Origin: Rhizopus arrhizus
Lineage: Eukaryota; Mucoromycota; Mucoromycetes; Mucorales; Rhizopodaceae
Assembly (NCBI GenBank): GCA_024220505.1
Contig: JAKZZE010000004.1
Location: 1,240,001-1,304,000 of the forward strand
DNA length: 64,000 nucleotides
Direction: 5' to 3'
The stretch's first letter is position 1. Every line of letters begins with the position of its first letter. The notes below the pieces were generated by a model, which saw only the letters and a program-made list of their open reading frames with translations, was not told where the DNA came from and ran no database searches. A program made the position numbers and the translations under genes. This document shows, piece by piece, positions 10,341 through 20,774 of the stretch.

Positions 10341-10417
10341 AGGCGTTGAATTGCGGCGATGATCTCAGTTAATGTTGTCGTATTTGATCACAAATAGATA
10401 TTTTTTAAGATAATTAA

Positions 10418-10486
10418 TGTAACAAAGATTACAACATTTGTCGTATATTTTATTCTCATTTTGGTGTTGTAACAAAGATTACAACA
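10418..10486. repeat. Duplicated LTR start motif
   Basis: TGTAACAAAGATTACAACA occurs at about 10419-10437 and again at 10468-10486, where it begins the RT1 5' LTR. The motif is itself an imperfect palindrome (TGTAA...TTACA). The first copy may be a relic of an earlier LTR. Confidence 0.5.
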
Positions 10487-11058
10487 TTAACACCAGCAAT
10501 GGCTGCGGTTTGTGATTTTTTTAATTTTGAACCTTATTCTTTTTTGAACTTTATATCAAAATCAAACCTTATATCAAAATCAAACCTTATATCGAAATCA
10601 AACCTTATATCGAAATCAAACCTTATATCAAAATGAAACTTTATTTTTCTTTGTCTATAAAATAGACAAGTTTTTACTTTTATTTTACTTCACTTACTCT
10701 TGACTTATCTTCACTTCTCTTGACATATATATTTTAACTTTACTTATCTTAAATATATTTTATCCAATAAATCAAGTATCTTTATCCCTGAATCTTTTGG
10801 TATAATACTCTTAAAATACAAGCAAGACAAGTCCCTTGAAGTCAATTATCTTCATTGTAAACATTCTTAAAACTCTTATCAAGTTACCTTATTACAAGCA
10901 AGTTTGATCTACTTAACAAGATCTGGTGGTCACTTACAAACGAATTTAATACCAATACTTTACCCAACTCTTATTTTTTTTTATTCACTTTCGTCAACTT
11001 TACTCTATTTCAAAACCGTTAACTCTTACAAGCCATTGAAGCAACAAAAAAAATTACA
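10468..11058 (+). repeat. RT1 5' LTR
   Basis: 591 bp, starts TGTAACAAAG and ends AAATTACA. It contains a run of 18-bp units of the type CAAACCTTATATC(A/G)AAAT, a TATA-like CTATAAAATAG and AATAAATC. A candidate primer-binding site TGGTGGTCACTACGAG begins 2 nt after the LTR, at 11061. Confidence 0.88.
10546..10640. repeat. 18-bp tandem repeats in RT1 5' LTR
   Basis: About five units of CAAACCTTATATC(A/G)AAAT in tandem. The 3' LTR (about 15781-15893) has one unit more. These are LTR promoter-region minisatellites, not CRISPR repeats, since there are no unique spacers. Confidence 0.8.
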
Positions 11059-11197
11059 TTTGGTGGTCACTACGAGGGAATTTAATCAATAAATCGAATT
11101 AAATCAAGAAATTAAATCAAATCAAGAAATCTAACAAACTAATCAAAAGAACTTACTCAAAATCGAATCAACAATATCAAAACATTTACTCTCAACA

Positions 11198-12433
11198 ATG
11201 GCAACAACAGAACCTATCGCGTTGGTGCAAAACAGCAACCAAATCCAAGGATACCGTCCTAAATTAATCGAATTCTATGGCTATGAAGGCGAAGACTTCC
11301 GTCATTTTCAAGAGCTACTGGATTCCTACCTTGTGCTCAGCAACACACATAGTGACAATCGCAAACTCGCTATTCTCAAATCTCAATTACGTAGAGCTGC
11401 TAAGATCTACTTTGAAAAAACTATACTCAAGGATCATCCTCAAGTGACTTACGATGAAGCTATGGAACATTTGAAAAGTCACTATATTACTCCTGAATTA
11501 ATTCAGAATTATGAATTGGAATTCAATGATATGATCCAAGGAGATCAAGAACATCCTCAAATATTCCTTTCAAGATTACGTGAAGCCGCTGATTTGGCCA
11601 ACATTACTAGTGAAGCCGTAATCGAAAGCCGCTTTCGCGCAGGTTTATTAAGAGATATCAAACAATTTTGTATACAAAGCAGTGCTAGAACATTTCAAGA
11701 TTGGTTAAACCACGCAGAAGGATGGTGGAACGCAAATCGTCCACGCAAGATCGCAATGGTCGACAACCCATTCATACCAAGAAATGTAAACAACGCTCTC
11801 ATATATCATGACGATGGTGTTTATCATCAGAGATACCCATCAAATGATCATAATATAGAGTTGATTGATGCAAACGAAAGGCCTTCTCAAGTAATCCCAA
11901 TCTCTAACTTACATCCTTACGGAATGGTTAACACTGTAATGCCTAACCCTCAAATTGTAACTGGTCCTAACCAACTATCAACATTGGAGATCACTCGTAA
12001 TAATTATCATGCCCAAAGTTATCCTCATCAAGTTCAAAGGAACAATGGAACATGTCCTAGTCAACATAATCATCAACAGGATCTGGTCAATCTTATTCAA
12101 CAAACCATCCGAAATGAATTGGGTAATCAACAGCAGTATCAAAGCTCTGTTAGAAATTACAATCGTCGTAATCGCTACAATGATAATTATCAGAATCAAC
12201 ACCAAAATAACAATAACGATTACAACAATAATGGTCACAATAATAACGACTACAATAATAATATTTATAATAACAATGGTTACCAACGTAATGATAATAA
12301 TTACGGAAGACAAGACTATAGCAATCAAGGACGAAACAGAAATAACTTTAATAATCAAACTTACCGTCCGCAATATAACAGACCGCTCCCGCAACAGCCT
12401 CAAACACAACAACCTAACCAGTCAAAAAACTAG
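11198..12433 (+). CDS. RT1 Gag
   Basis: 411 aa. The N-terminal 180 residues look like a Ty3-type capsid (PKLIEFYGYEGEDFRHFQELL, then FNDMIQGDQEHPQIFLSRLREAADLA). The C-terminal third is extremely rich in Asn, Gln, Tyr and Arg (NNN repeats) and replaces the usual CCHC knuckle, presumably as the RNA-binding tail. The stop TAG (12431-12433) directly follows the heptamer A AAA AAC in the correct register. The Asn codon repeats create long antisense and shifted ORFs that are not genes. Confidence 0.82.
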   Translation: MATTEPIALVQNSNQIQGYRPKLIEFYGYEGEDFRHFQELLDSYLVLSNTHSDNRKLAILKSQLRRAAKIYFEKTILKDHPQVTYDEAMEHLKSHYITPELIQNYELEFNDMIQGDQEHPQIFLSRLREAADLANITSEAVIESRFRAGLLRDIKQFCIQSSARTFQDWLNHAEGWWNANRPRKIAMVDNPFIPRNVNNALIYHDDGVYHQRYPSNDHNIELIDANERPSQVIPISNLHPYGMVNTVMPNPQIVTGPNQLSTLEITRNNYHAQSYPHQVQRNNGTCPSQHNHQQDLVNLIQQTIRNELGNQQQYQSSVRNYNRRNRYNDNYQNQHQNNNNDYNNNGHNNNDYNNNIYNNNGYQRNDNNYGRQDYSNQGRNRNNFNNQTYRPQYNRPLPQQPQTQQPNQSKN

Positions 12434-13248
12434 TTGGTTCGGTTGCTTTCAAAAATGAAAGTAATGGTCAATCGAATAACCAAAAATATAACAAAACCAT
12501 TAATAATCAACCCCACAATCTCAATGCGCTCCTCACTCAAAGCGAAACTTATTCACCACCCTTTACACACGATTTATATGCAGCTGTAAGACCAGAGTAC
12601 CCACCTGAAGTCACTACAAGCATTCCATACGAAAAACCAAGCAAAGGCACACGAGAAAGAGTTAGGAGATCAACCACAAAAGCCAAGGGTAAATTAAATG
12701 ATGTTACTACTACACAACCTATCATTACGCATCAACCCATAATCACACAACAACCATTGGTTTCACATCAGCCTGTTGTCACACGTCAACCCGAAGCTAT
12801 GGAAACAGAACGAATAATGCAAACTAGCAGAACGGTCAAGAAACCAAAAAGAAAAACGAAGGCACCTCCATTAAATTATGACATTGTGTCGGACGTCTTA
12901 AATAAGAAAGCAGATATAACTGTTGGAGACCTTATGGTTGCAGCACCTAAGTTACGAAGAAATATGGCCGCAGCTTGCCGTCCCATACGAATCCCTGTTG
13001 AAGTCACCAATCCGGAAGAAACTATGGCAGTTATAGAAGAAGAGGATATAAATACCACAGCAGTATATTCTAAAGTTAGTATTGGAGACAAATCTATCAA
13101 GACCTTGATTGATTGTGGTGCAGCAAAAACATGCATGTCTAAAGCTCTCGCTGACACACTTGGTTTATATATTGATGCTGCCTCTGAAAGTATATTCACC
13201 TTAGGAAATGGAACCAAACAGCCTGCTTTAGGAATTATATATGACGTA
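12421..13248 (+). pseudogene. RT1 protease, interrupted
   Basis: The -1 frame runs open from 12421 to the Tc1-like insertion after the TA at 13247-13248. It codes a low-complexity linker with ITHQP/ITQQP-type repeats, then a retropepsin-like domain (KTLIDCGAAKTCMS, then LGNGTKQPALG). The usual active-site DTGA reads DCGA here, so the catalytic Asp is kept but the Thr is changed. After the inserted element the frame continues for about six codons into an A tract and is then lost. The reverse transcriptase that should follow is missing. Confidence 0.7.
12424..12464 (+). promoter_or_regulatory. Candidate -1 ribosomal frameshift site
   Basis: The slippery heptamer A AAA AAC (12424-12430) is in the Gag frame immediately before the Gag stop. 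Twelve nt later an 8-bp hairpin, TTGCTTTC (12443-12450) with GAAAGTAA (12457-12464) and a 6-nt loop, could stall ribosomes. The protease frame opens in exactly the -1 frame. Confidence 0.65.
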
Positions 13249-14878
13249 CAGTAGCGGACAAAACTGGTGCACAAAAATTAAAATCAACATTGTATCTCCG
13301 CCATATGTCTGCGACTTTTGTGGTATATACCATCTGAAAGACAGTCCAAAATATACATTATGTTATGTAAACCGGAACTGTGCCGGACATCCTTCAGGCA
13401 TAAGGTCATTTTTAGTGATTTTTTGCATATTTCAATTTTCGCCAAAAATGTAGTGCTTGTCTAGCCTTCTTTCAATTTTCCCCATATCTCTCCCGTTTGC
13501 TTTCAGATTTCACAGCATATTAGTAAATTTTAGTAGCTCTTAAAAAATATATAAAACTGTACTTATTTTGTATTTCCCATTGAGTCCCCCCTTTTGTTTT
13601 TACCCTATTCACTATAACAAAGTACTAGCCTTATATGTTTAAGAAAATAAGCAACTGTAAAAACGAAACTCTGAGATCTCGAATACACTTAGTTCGTACG
13701 ACAACAGATATTTCTAGAATAACAAGAATCTCTAAATGGACAATCAACAGGAGAAAGAGGGAAGAAAGAAACTTAATGTCTTGTGATCATGAAGGTATTC
13801 CGCTATTAGCCTGAAAAGTTATTAGTTCAGTCATCAACCTAGAGCTTGGACAAGGTCCGCTACACACAGTTCCTGATGCTCAGCACATTTTGAGGACCTT
13901 AAGATACAGTGTTAGCAGACTGTCAGTCTAAAGGCACAGTAGGAAGCTAGATTTTGAGTCTGGAAGTAAGGAATCGAAGAATTTCATCAGCTGTATAAGT
14001 CGGAAAAAGCGATGAATGTGGTATCACAACAAGCCATTGTATACTATAGAGGGCTGGAAGTCTGCTATCTTTAGCAATGAAACAAATATGAACATTATGG
14101 ATGCAGATAGTATACACTAATATTGAAAGCAAGTCGAGCAACCTGAGCGATTTTTTCACGGTGATCAAACAATGAAGCATGCTGGCTGCTCTGTTATGTT
14201 TTAAGGCTGTATTAGATATTGAGGACCAGAATATGTGTGTCAGGTATACGATGGTATAATGAACTCATAAATATACACATATATTTCGCTTACTTCATAC
14301 CACAAAAGCCTAGCGTATAGTGGTCTAAAACGTCGTAATCTCTCGTTTCAGTATGACAATGATACAAGGCACAAGTCGACGCATGTCACAAACTCAATAT
14401 TTGATAACAGCGCTTCTGTGCTACAAGTTTAGCCGCCACTAATCCCGGCCTAAGTCCGCTTAAGCATGCCAGGTGGCAATTGATGGCAAAGGTATGATGA
14501 TACGACACTAGATCAAAAAGGGTCGATGATCTTTGGAAAAGAGTAGTTAAAGAGCCGGGTTCTTTTATTGAAAATGATATACACGCATATTATTAGCATA
14601 TGCAAAGAAGAACATCCGATGATATCAAGAGATGAGATGATTATATAAAATCTAAGGTCTTAGCCACTTTTGCGGTTTTTAGAAAATATAAAATTTTATA
14701 AATTTAAAGCACGCTTATCGCTCAGTTTTAACAATGTCATGCTTAGAACATACATAGATTACAATGACCAGTATATCCTCCTTCTAGTACAGTTTCATGA
14801 CTATTGCAATTACAATGAGCAGGTAATGGTAGTTAAAAGCTGAAAAAAAGTTTTGTGCACCAGTTTTGTCCGCTACTG
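13249..14878 (+). mobile_element. Tc1-like element 1, copy a (dead transposase)
   Basis: 1630 bp with inverted ends CAGTAGCGGACAAAACTGGT and a TA duplication at 13247-13248 and 14879-14880. The interior still reads as a Tc1-type transposase in pieces: a helix-turn-helix with SKWTINRRKREE near 13730-13760 and a QYDNDTRHKS block near 14349. Stops and frameshifts break it everywhere. It is inserted in the RT1 protease. Confidence 0.9.
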
Positions 14879-14899
14879 TATATCGACCTTATTATCAAA

Positions 14900-14920
14900 A
14901 AAAAAAAAAAAAAAAAATAA
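14900..14920. repeat. A tract at the RT1 deletion junction
   Basis: About 21 A residues between the end of the protease remnant and ORF3. They may mark the join where pol was lost or where another sequence was added. Confidence 0.6.
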
Positions 14921-14944
14921 TAGCAAGCAATTAACTATCAAGGA

Positions 14945-15751
14945 ATGGACCAAACACAATATCTCAGAGAACAAGCCAAGATTACTGTCGAAAAAATGGC
15001 CAAAGATATTCAAGAAGGTAACGGCAATGCCGCTGATCATATCAAATGGTTATTGCAAGATTACTTCAAACCTTTATATGTGGCAAGAAGAACAAACGGC
15101 CTAAGGGACGGCCTAGAGTTATACATTAACTACATGGAGAATGAAGAGGGTTTAAAGAACTTCGAGTTCTTTATTGGAGAAGAAGCTATAACCAAAAAGG
15201 ACTACATTGATAAACTGGTATTGAAAATCCAACAAGAAGTGGACAAAGAAGAATTCGAGGATATGATTGTCAATCCAGAGAAATATGAGAAGCCTATTGA
15301 GTATGGATTAAACTATAATGAGGACATACTCACCGAACTTGAAAACTGGTCATGGGAAACGCCCGACATGAAACCCATTGTTGTTCTTTATGAAGAAAAT
15401 ATCAAAGAAGAATTTGAATTGTCACAACACTACCAAAAGGAACAAGAAAAATTTGAACATATCCGAGAACAGGTATTAAATAGACTGGCAACAACAATAG
15501 TGGATTGGAGCCACATCAAGTTTGAACAGCCAAGGAACAATGAAAGAAGTATACAGCTCTATATTGCAGCTAGGAACGAGGCACTCAGGTTTGTGTTGAA
15601 TGGATGCACGATTCATAAAAATTTGTATAAAAAAATAAGAAAACTGGATGACTGGGGAAGAGTCTCAATGCTCGAGGACGAGCAAGCGGTTGTAGCGGGC
15701 ATCTGTAACAAAGATTACAACATTAACACCAGCAATGGCTGCGGTTTGTGA
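14945..15751 (+). CDS. RT1 ORF3, unknown protein
   Basis: 268 aa, open from ATG. I recognise no domain. It is acidic and predicted largely helical, rich in Glu, Lys and Asn (EEGLKNFEFF, KIQQEVDKEEFEDM), with no signal peptide, no membrane segment and no cysteine pattern. It lies between the truncated pol region and the 3' LTR, and the last 16 codons run into the LTR. This is the position of env-like or accessory ORFs in other LTR elements, but nothing here looks like an envelope protein. It could be a captured host gene, an element-specific accessory protein, or part of a deleted ORF. Confidence 0.5.
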   Translation: MDQTQYLREQAKITVEKMAKDIQEGNGNAADHIKWLLQDYFKPLYVARRTNGLRDGLELYINYMENEEGLKNFEFFIGEEAITKKDYIDKLVLKIQQEVDKEEFEDMIVNPEKYEKPIEYGLNYNEDILTELENWSWETPDMKPIVVLYEENIKEEFELSQHYQKEQEKFEHIREQVLNRLATTIVDWSHIKFEQPRNNERSIQLYIAARNEALRFVLNGCTIHKNLYKKIRKLDDWGRVSMLEDEQAVVAGICNKDYNINTSNGCGL

Positions 15752-16309
15752 TTTTTTAATTTTGAACCTTATTCTTTTTTGAACTTTATATCAAAATCAA
15801 ACCTTATATCAAAATCAAACCTTATATCGAAATCAAACCTTATATCGAAATCAAACCTTATATCGAAATCAAACCTTATATCAAAATGAAACTTTATTTT
15901 TCTTTGTCTATAAAATAGACAAGTTTTTACTTTTATTTTACTTCACTTACTCTTGACTTATCTTCACTTCTCTTGACATATATATTTTAACTTTACTTAT
16001 CTTAAATATATTTTATCCAATAAATCAAGTATCTTTATCCCTGAATCTTTTGGTATAATACTCTTAAAATACAAGCAAGACAAGTCCCTTGAAGTCAATT
16101 ATCTTCATTGTAAACATTCTTAAAACTCTTATCAAGTTACCTTATTACAAGCAAGTTTGATCTACTTAACAAGATCTGGTGGTCACTTACAAACGAATTT
16201 AATACCAATACTTTACCCAACTCTTATTTTTTTTTATTCACTTTCGTCAACTTTACTCTATTTCAAAACCGTTAACTCTTACAAGCCATTGAAGCAACAA
16301 AAAATTACA
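15704..16309 (+). repeat. RT1 3' LTR
   Basis: 606 bp, same ends as the 5' LTR (TGTAAC...TTACA). It has one extra 18-bp repeat unit and a shorter A run near its end. It is followed by the duplication GTGT. Confidence 0.88.
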
Positions 16310-16313
16310 GTGT

Positions 16314-16993
16314 GACGAAAATAGAAATTTTTTCAATCAAACTGTACCATTTGACGAAGAAAGTTCGGACCTGAACTAAGTTCATGTCCTCAATATTTTT
16401 GATAAACTCAATGAAATTGAATAACTCAACTAAATTCACAATTCAAAGGAAAACACAAAAATCTAAAAACATCACAAAATCAAGAAAACCAAAAACATAT
16501 AAATATCAACAATTTATCAAGAATTATTATTATTATTATTATCTTACCTTATCCAAATAAATCTCCTTTGAAACAAAATACTTCTTTTATTTTATAAATA
16601 GGAAGAACTAATAATCCCTTGAATCATATACTTCATTGTAATCTCTTTTTTATTTTATCTTTTATCTTTCATCTGTTTATTTTACTTTTATTCAATTCAC
16701 ACTGATCTACTTAACAAGGTCTGGTGGTCACTCTACTCAAGCGAACTTACAGCTCAAGTTATCTACTCTTTTTGGATATTACTTTATTCAATTACCAAAA
16801 CTTTGTCTCAAAAACTTATATCAAACCTACTTAAACCCGAAAGCCTAACAATCTCACAATATCAAAATCAAACTTTATATCGAAATCAAACCTTATATCG
16901 AAATCAAACCTTATACCAAAATGAAACTTTATTTTCTTTGTCTATAAAATAGACAAGTTTTTACTTTTATTTTACTTCACTTCTCTTGAGTTA
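16314..16993. repeat. LTR-like remnants
   Basis: No ORF. The left part contains a TATA-like TTATAAATAGG (about 16593) and a TCTGGTGGTCAC motif shared with the RT1 LTR. From 16861 to 16993 the 18-bp CAAACCTTATATCGAAAT repeats and the adjoining RT1 LTR sequence recur. This stretch is a mosaic of at least two related LTRs, cut off at 16993 by a Tc1-like end. A short (ATT)n run lies near 16520-16540. Confidence 0.6.
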
Positions 16994-17209
16994 CAGTGGG
17001 TCAAAAAACTGATGCAAGGAATTGCAAAATACCGGTTTTACAGCTGGTTGTCTATGGATACTGCACGATACTATCTCAGACTTTAATTGTTTGTACCTCA
17101 TTAGAAAGGGCATTTATTCGTCGATTATCTGATATGAGCAATGATTATTGGTGGAATTTGAGATTGTTAAAGGGAATATTATAAATATCCGGCATTTTTT
17201 ACTTGTTTA
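16994..17209 (+). mobile_element. Tc1-like element 2, truncated left end
   Basis: Begins CAGTGGGTCAAAAAACTGAT after a TA and matches 28037-28256 with few differences. It stops at 17209, where an LTR begins. The transposase part is absent. Confidence 0.8.
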
Positions 17210-17869
17210 TGTTTAGAATAGGGGAGTTTTAGGTAAATATAATATAGCAATCAAAGATAAAGAAATACTGTTAGAACTTGGTATCTCTTTATTAAGTTAA
17301 GATAACTATTGTATGATAAAAAATAATTCTACATGTAAAAAGTGAGAGTATTTATAGACATGATACGGATAAAGGATTAGGACAGATTTATAATCAATTT
17401 GACAGAATAGATGATTACTATTTCTAATTATTAGTTTAGCCTGTTCCTAGCTTGTATTGTCAATTATGCTATTGGGATGGTTTCAGATAACTCTGGATGA
17501 AGACTATTTAAGGAGACGGTACGGATGAATATAATGACCTTTAGTTCCGTGATTGGATATCATTGCTAACAATAATATCTCAGTCAGGATAAATGTTTTC
17601 ATGACTAATGATGATCCGGTAAGTAATCGTCATTCCTTATTCAACATGCTCATACTATCACTAAACTATATTACAACCATGTCATCTTATTTGACTATGT
17701 GAAGTTAATATGAATAAAGCTTAATATAAAAATCTAATCAAAGTATTTTATTGATCTGTGTTGGGAATAATGTTATAAATGATTCCAAGTTATGTCAACA
17801 TATTATTCAGGATCATATCTGATTCCTTTTACTAAAATAAAGTGACTATAATCTTATGTATCCTTAACA
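17210..17869 (-). repeat. Probable LTR (family J)
   Basis: Ends TGTT...AACA. On the minus strand a TATAAATAC and, about 60 nt further, AATAAAG show the promoter and poly(A) layout of the other LTRs here. Its flanks (Tc1-like element 2 on the left, an integrase gene on the right) share no duplication, so this is not a simple solo insertion. Confidence 0.5.
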
Positions 17870-18708
17870 ACACTCCACCTTTTTCTTTGATGTTTGCGAG
17901 AAAAATGAACGGATTCGAAGATTACCGAAAAAAGGATCCTAAGAAAGCCGTACCGCTCTCATACGAAGAATTGTTGGAAAGAATTGATCATATGAACCAA
18001 GTAGTCTTCCCAGCCATTAAAGATAAAACTGACAAGTATGTTGAAAACATGAAAAAGCAGTTTGAAAAGCATAACACAATAGTTGATGACTTCAAAGAAG
18101 GAAGTCATGTCATGGCTAAAGTTCCTACTATGACTGGTTCATTAAATCCTGTATATGATGGCCCATACACAGTGATTCGTAAAACCAGAGGTGGATCCTA
18201 CGTGCTCCAGGACGAAATGGGATTACTAATGTCTCGAGACTATACTCCTTCCGAATTAAAACCAATTGATCTGCATAATATAAATGAGGACAATGAAGAG
18301 GTTTATGAAATCGAAGGAATCGTAGATCACAGAGGCAGCGGTAATAACAGAGAGTTCAAAGTACGTTGGAAAGGGTATAGTAAGGATGAAGATTCATGGC
18401 TTACGCCTGATAAAATCACTCATACCTCTACCATTGAGAACTATATGAAAAGAATGGGATTACATCCACAAAATAAATTCAAGAAAAGTCCCATAAAAAA
18501 TAAGCCTTTAATACATAAACACAATAATGAAAAGGGAATTTTACATAAAGCTACAGAATCACTTAAATCACTCTATGATAAAGACACCAAAGTTAATCAG
18601 GATAATAAACATAAATTATCTAAAGACATAGACAAGACCCATAATAAAACTAAAAGAAAAGCCACAGATATTAACGACTTAAGACGAAGCAAAAGAAATC
18701 GTACATAA
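17870..18708 (+). pseudogene. Element H: C-terminal integrase with chromodomain
   Basis: The frame is open to TAA after NRT at about 18708. It starts within the integrase core end (NTPPFSLMFARKMNG) and continues through the integrase C-terminal barrel (FKEGSHVMAKVP, YDGPYTVIRKTRGGSYVL). A chromodomain follows (YEIEGIVDHRG to RWKGYSKDEDSWL), then a basic tail ending RRSKRNRT. Chromodomain integrases direct Ty3-like chromoviruses to chromatin. Gag, protease, RT and the first half of integrase are missing. A purine-rich stretch GGCAGGGAGGGATT at 18729-18742 fits a polypurine tract before the 3' LTR. Confidence 0.85.
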
Positions 18709-18833
18709 ATAAACGATTGTCCCAATCTGGCAGGGAGGGATTTGGTACTTACACATATAATAAAGTAATACTGTAAATTACTACGAACAATGATCATCCA
18801 AATCAGGAATATCGGACATTGTATTATGCCACG

Positions 18834-19682
18834 TGAATTATTTTAAAATATTTAACATCAGATTTATAGGTTTTAACAGCACTTTTATTGATAATGTGTG
18901 TTGTATAATGGTTAAAATAATAAAATAAAAGGTAGAAACAAAGATCAAGAAACAGTGTGAGTACTTTTTGAGACTGATCTTTATTTCAGTTTAAGTTAAA
19001 GTAAAATTATTCTAATTGAAGGTAGATATTTATATCTTATTGAGTGAGTGGCTTGATATCTTCTATTGAAAGCGTTCTTCTAATATTCAGGTACTTTAGC
19101 AAGTGTCATCTATAATTATGATTATGAAAACTTTTCATTTGTTCTTTTGTATGTCTGTCATAGATTATCTTTTATTCTGGGAATTCCTCACTGATTTGAA
19201 TAACGTTATTTTACGCGTTATTTCAATTATATAAAAGATTAGCAATATTCCTGATATTGGATTGGATCTTGTTATTTTAGTTGATACTTCTTCTTATCAA
19301 AGAACTCTTATTAATACAAAACATATTCTAAAAGAACATGTTTAATTGGAATTGATTGTATAATCTTATTTAAATAAACTTATATTTTTATTTTATTTAA
19401 TTATGATCTTGTATTAAGACTTATGTTTATCGATGTCAATTACAATCAGTTGCTGTTCTACAACAATGTGAATAATGGTTTCATTGAGAATTATACTTTA
19501 TACTCTTACGTTCTCTGTCTTTTTGTGTATTCTTTTGCTTTGAGACTTTATATAAAATTTGAGAGCGAGAAAAAGACAGATGAAACTAGACTTGTTTGAC
19601 GATATTTATAAGATTCAGAGTGTTACTGCTGTGATAGAACTTGTACTAATTTGGGAATTTTGATTTTGAGCACCGTATTTCA
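18834..19682 (-). repeat. Element G 3' LTR with solo LTR inside
   Basis: About 277 bp without the insertion. It contains 56 bp (around the insertion point) that the 5' LTR lacks, so the 5' copy has suffered an internal deletion. Start (minus) TGAAATACGG, end AATTCA. Confidence 0.82.
18899..19465 (-). repeat. Solo LTR B, copy 1
   Basis: 567 bp, ends TGTTGTATAATGG and CTGTTCTACAACA on the plus strand. Perfect 5-bp duplication ATGTG at 18894-18898 and 19466-19470. The same LTR, also 567 bp, is at 42627-43193. Confidence 0.92.
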
Positions 19683-19770
19683 TACTTCCACGACCATTCT
19701 CTAGACGTTTGTTTAGAGTTCTTCTCTGGACAAACTTCTTCAAATGAATCCCATTTACTGCGCGTTTAAG

Positions 19771-20774
19771 TCAAATACCATTTGGATCAGCAAGTAAATA
19801 GACATTATTCTTGAAGGCGGCGAGTACGGTATATACTTTCGGCCTGTAACGGTAGTCGAGTTTGTTCTTCTTGTGTTGATTCATACGAATGACCTTAGTT
19901 CCAATGGGAAAAATCTTGCGCTTTGTCTCTTTATCGTTTGCAGGTTCGTAGGTTACTTCATAGTTGATATTTCCATCATTCAAATAGTATACACGCTCCA
20001 TTGCGAATTTTCGACCAATTTTCATTAATACATCATTGGAAGGACCATTAGGAGCTAAGCCGTAAAGTAACTCATAAGGAGATATCCCCAATGCTGCATG
20101 AGCCTTGGTGCGATATGCATACAATACTGTTGGTAAAACTTCATCCCAGTTCTTTACTTGTGTTTCAACTAACTTACGGATACTGTTTACTAAAGCTCCA
20201 TTAAACTGTTCTACCCTTCCATTGGTCTGAGGATGGTATGGAGTAGCATATTGATGTCTAACGTTGACGAACTTGACGAAGGCTTCTATATCTGCACTCA
20301 CGAAATGTGTTCCGTTATCCGATAACAAGTATTGAGGAGGCCAAAAATTGCAAAATATTTCTTCATACAAGAAATCTATGGTGGTTTTGCTATCTGCTGA
20401 TTTCACTGCTCTGGCTATTGGCCATCTCGTGAAGTATTCCATAGCTACTATGATATATTTGTTTCCTTTCTTGCTGGTCGGGAATGGACCCACATAATCA
20501 ACAGCAAATCGCTCAAATAAAGATGTGATGGGAACCGTTTCTAGCAAAGGGATTTTCGTATAAGCTCTTGCGTAAACTTGACACTCGGTACATGAACCAA
20601 CATAATCTTTTACATCTTGATAGGCGCCTGGCCACCAATAACTAGAATACATGCGCGCCCAAGTGGCTTCTTGTCCAAAGTGTCCATGACCATCGTGGAC
20701 TTCGCGAAGAACGGCTTCCCTTTCAGTGATTTTAGGAATCTTGACATATCTTTCGGGTTTGAGTCGTTTATATA
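19771..20774 (-). pseudogene. Element G integrase
   Basis: About 334 codons from the TA at 20773 to the stop at 19771. The HHCC zinc-binding domain is complete (HDGHGHFG, then CTECQ). The catalytic core has all three acidic residues in their usual settings (FAVDYVGPFP, LSDNGTHF, NGRVEQFN). The C-terminal barrel follows; no chromodomain is seen. The reading frame is open, but it is cut from RNase H by Tc1-like element 1 copy b, so it is not expressed as a polyprotein. Confidence 0.87.

Larger units (their letters stand above)
10468..16309 (+). mobile_element. RT1: Ty3-like LTR retrotransposon, pol deleted
   Basis: Two LTRs of the form TGTAA...TTACA (10468-11058 and 15704-16309) flank the element. 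A 4-bp duplication GTGT lies at 10464-10467 and 16310-16313. Internal parts are gag, a protease in the -1 frame, a Tc1-like insertion at 13249-14878, an A tract, and an unrelated ORF3 next to the 3' LTR. Reverse transcriptase, RNase H and integrase are absent, so the copy is non-autonomous. The LTRs differ by one 18-bp repeat unit and A-run length, indicating a fairly recent insertion. Confidence 0.85.

Noticed and set aside
10546..10640. Regular short repeats resembling a CRISPR array
   Set aside because: Pure tandem 18-bp units without spacers, inside an LTR, in a eukaryote.
11978..12458. Long antisense and shifted ORFs over the gag tail
   Set aside because: They arise from the AAC/AAT codon repeats of the Asn-rich Gag tail and read as Ile/Val or Ile/Thr runs.
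13947..14180. 77-aa ORF that recurs in all Tc1-like element 1 copies
   Set aside because: It is antisense to the dead transposase; recurrence only reflects copy identity.
13255..14850. Idea that the repeated 80-aa ORF starting each element 1 copy (TYSSGQNWCTK) is a host gene
   Set aside because: It starts in the terminal repeat, is identical in three transposon copies and has no family features.
14945..15751. Envelope protein in RT1
   Set aside because: ORF3 has no signal peptide, membrane segment or cysteine pattern, so an env assignment is not supported.
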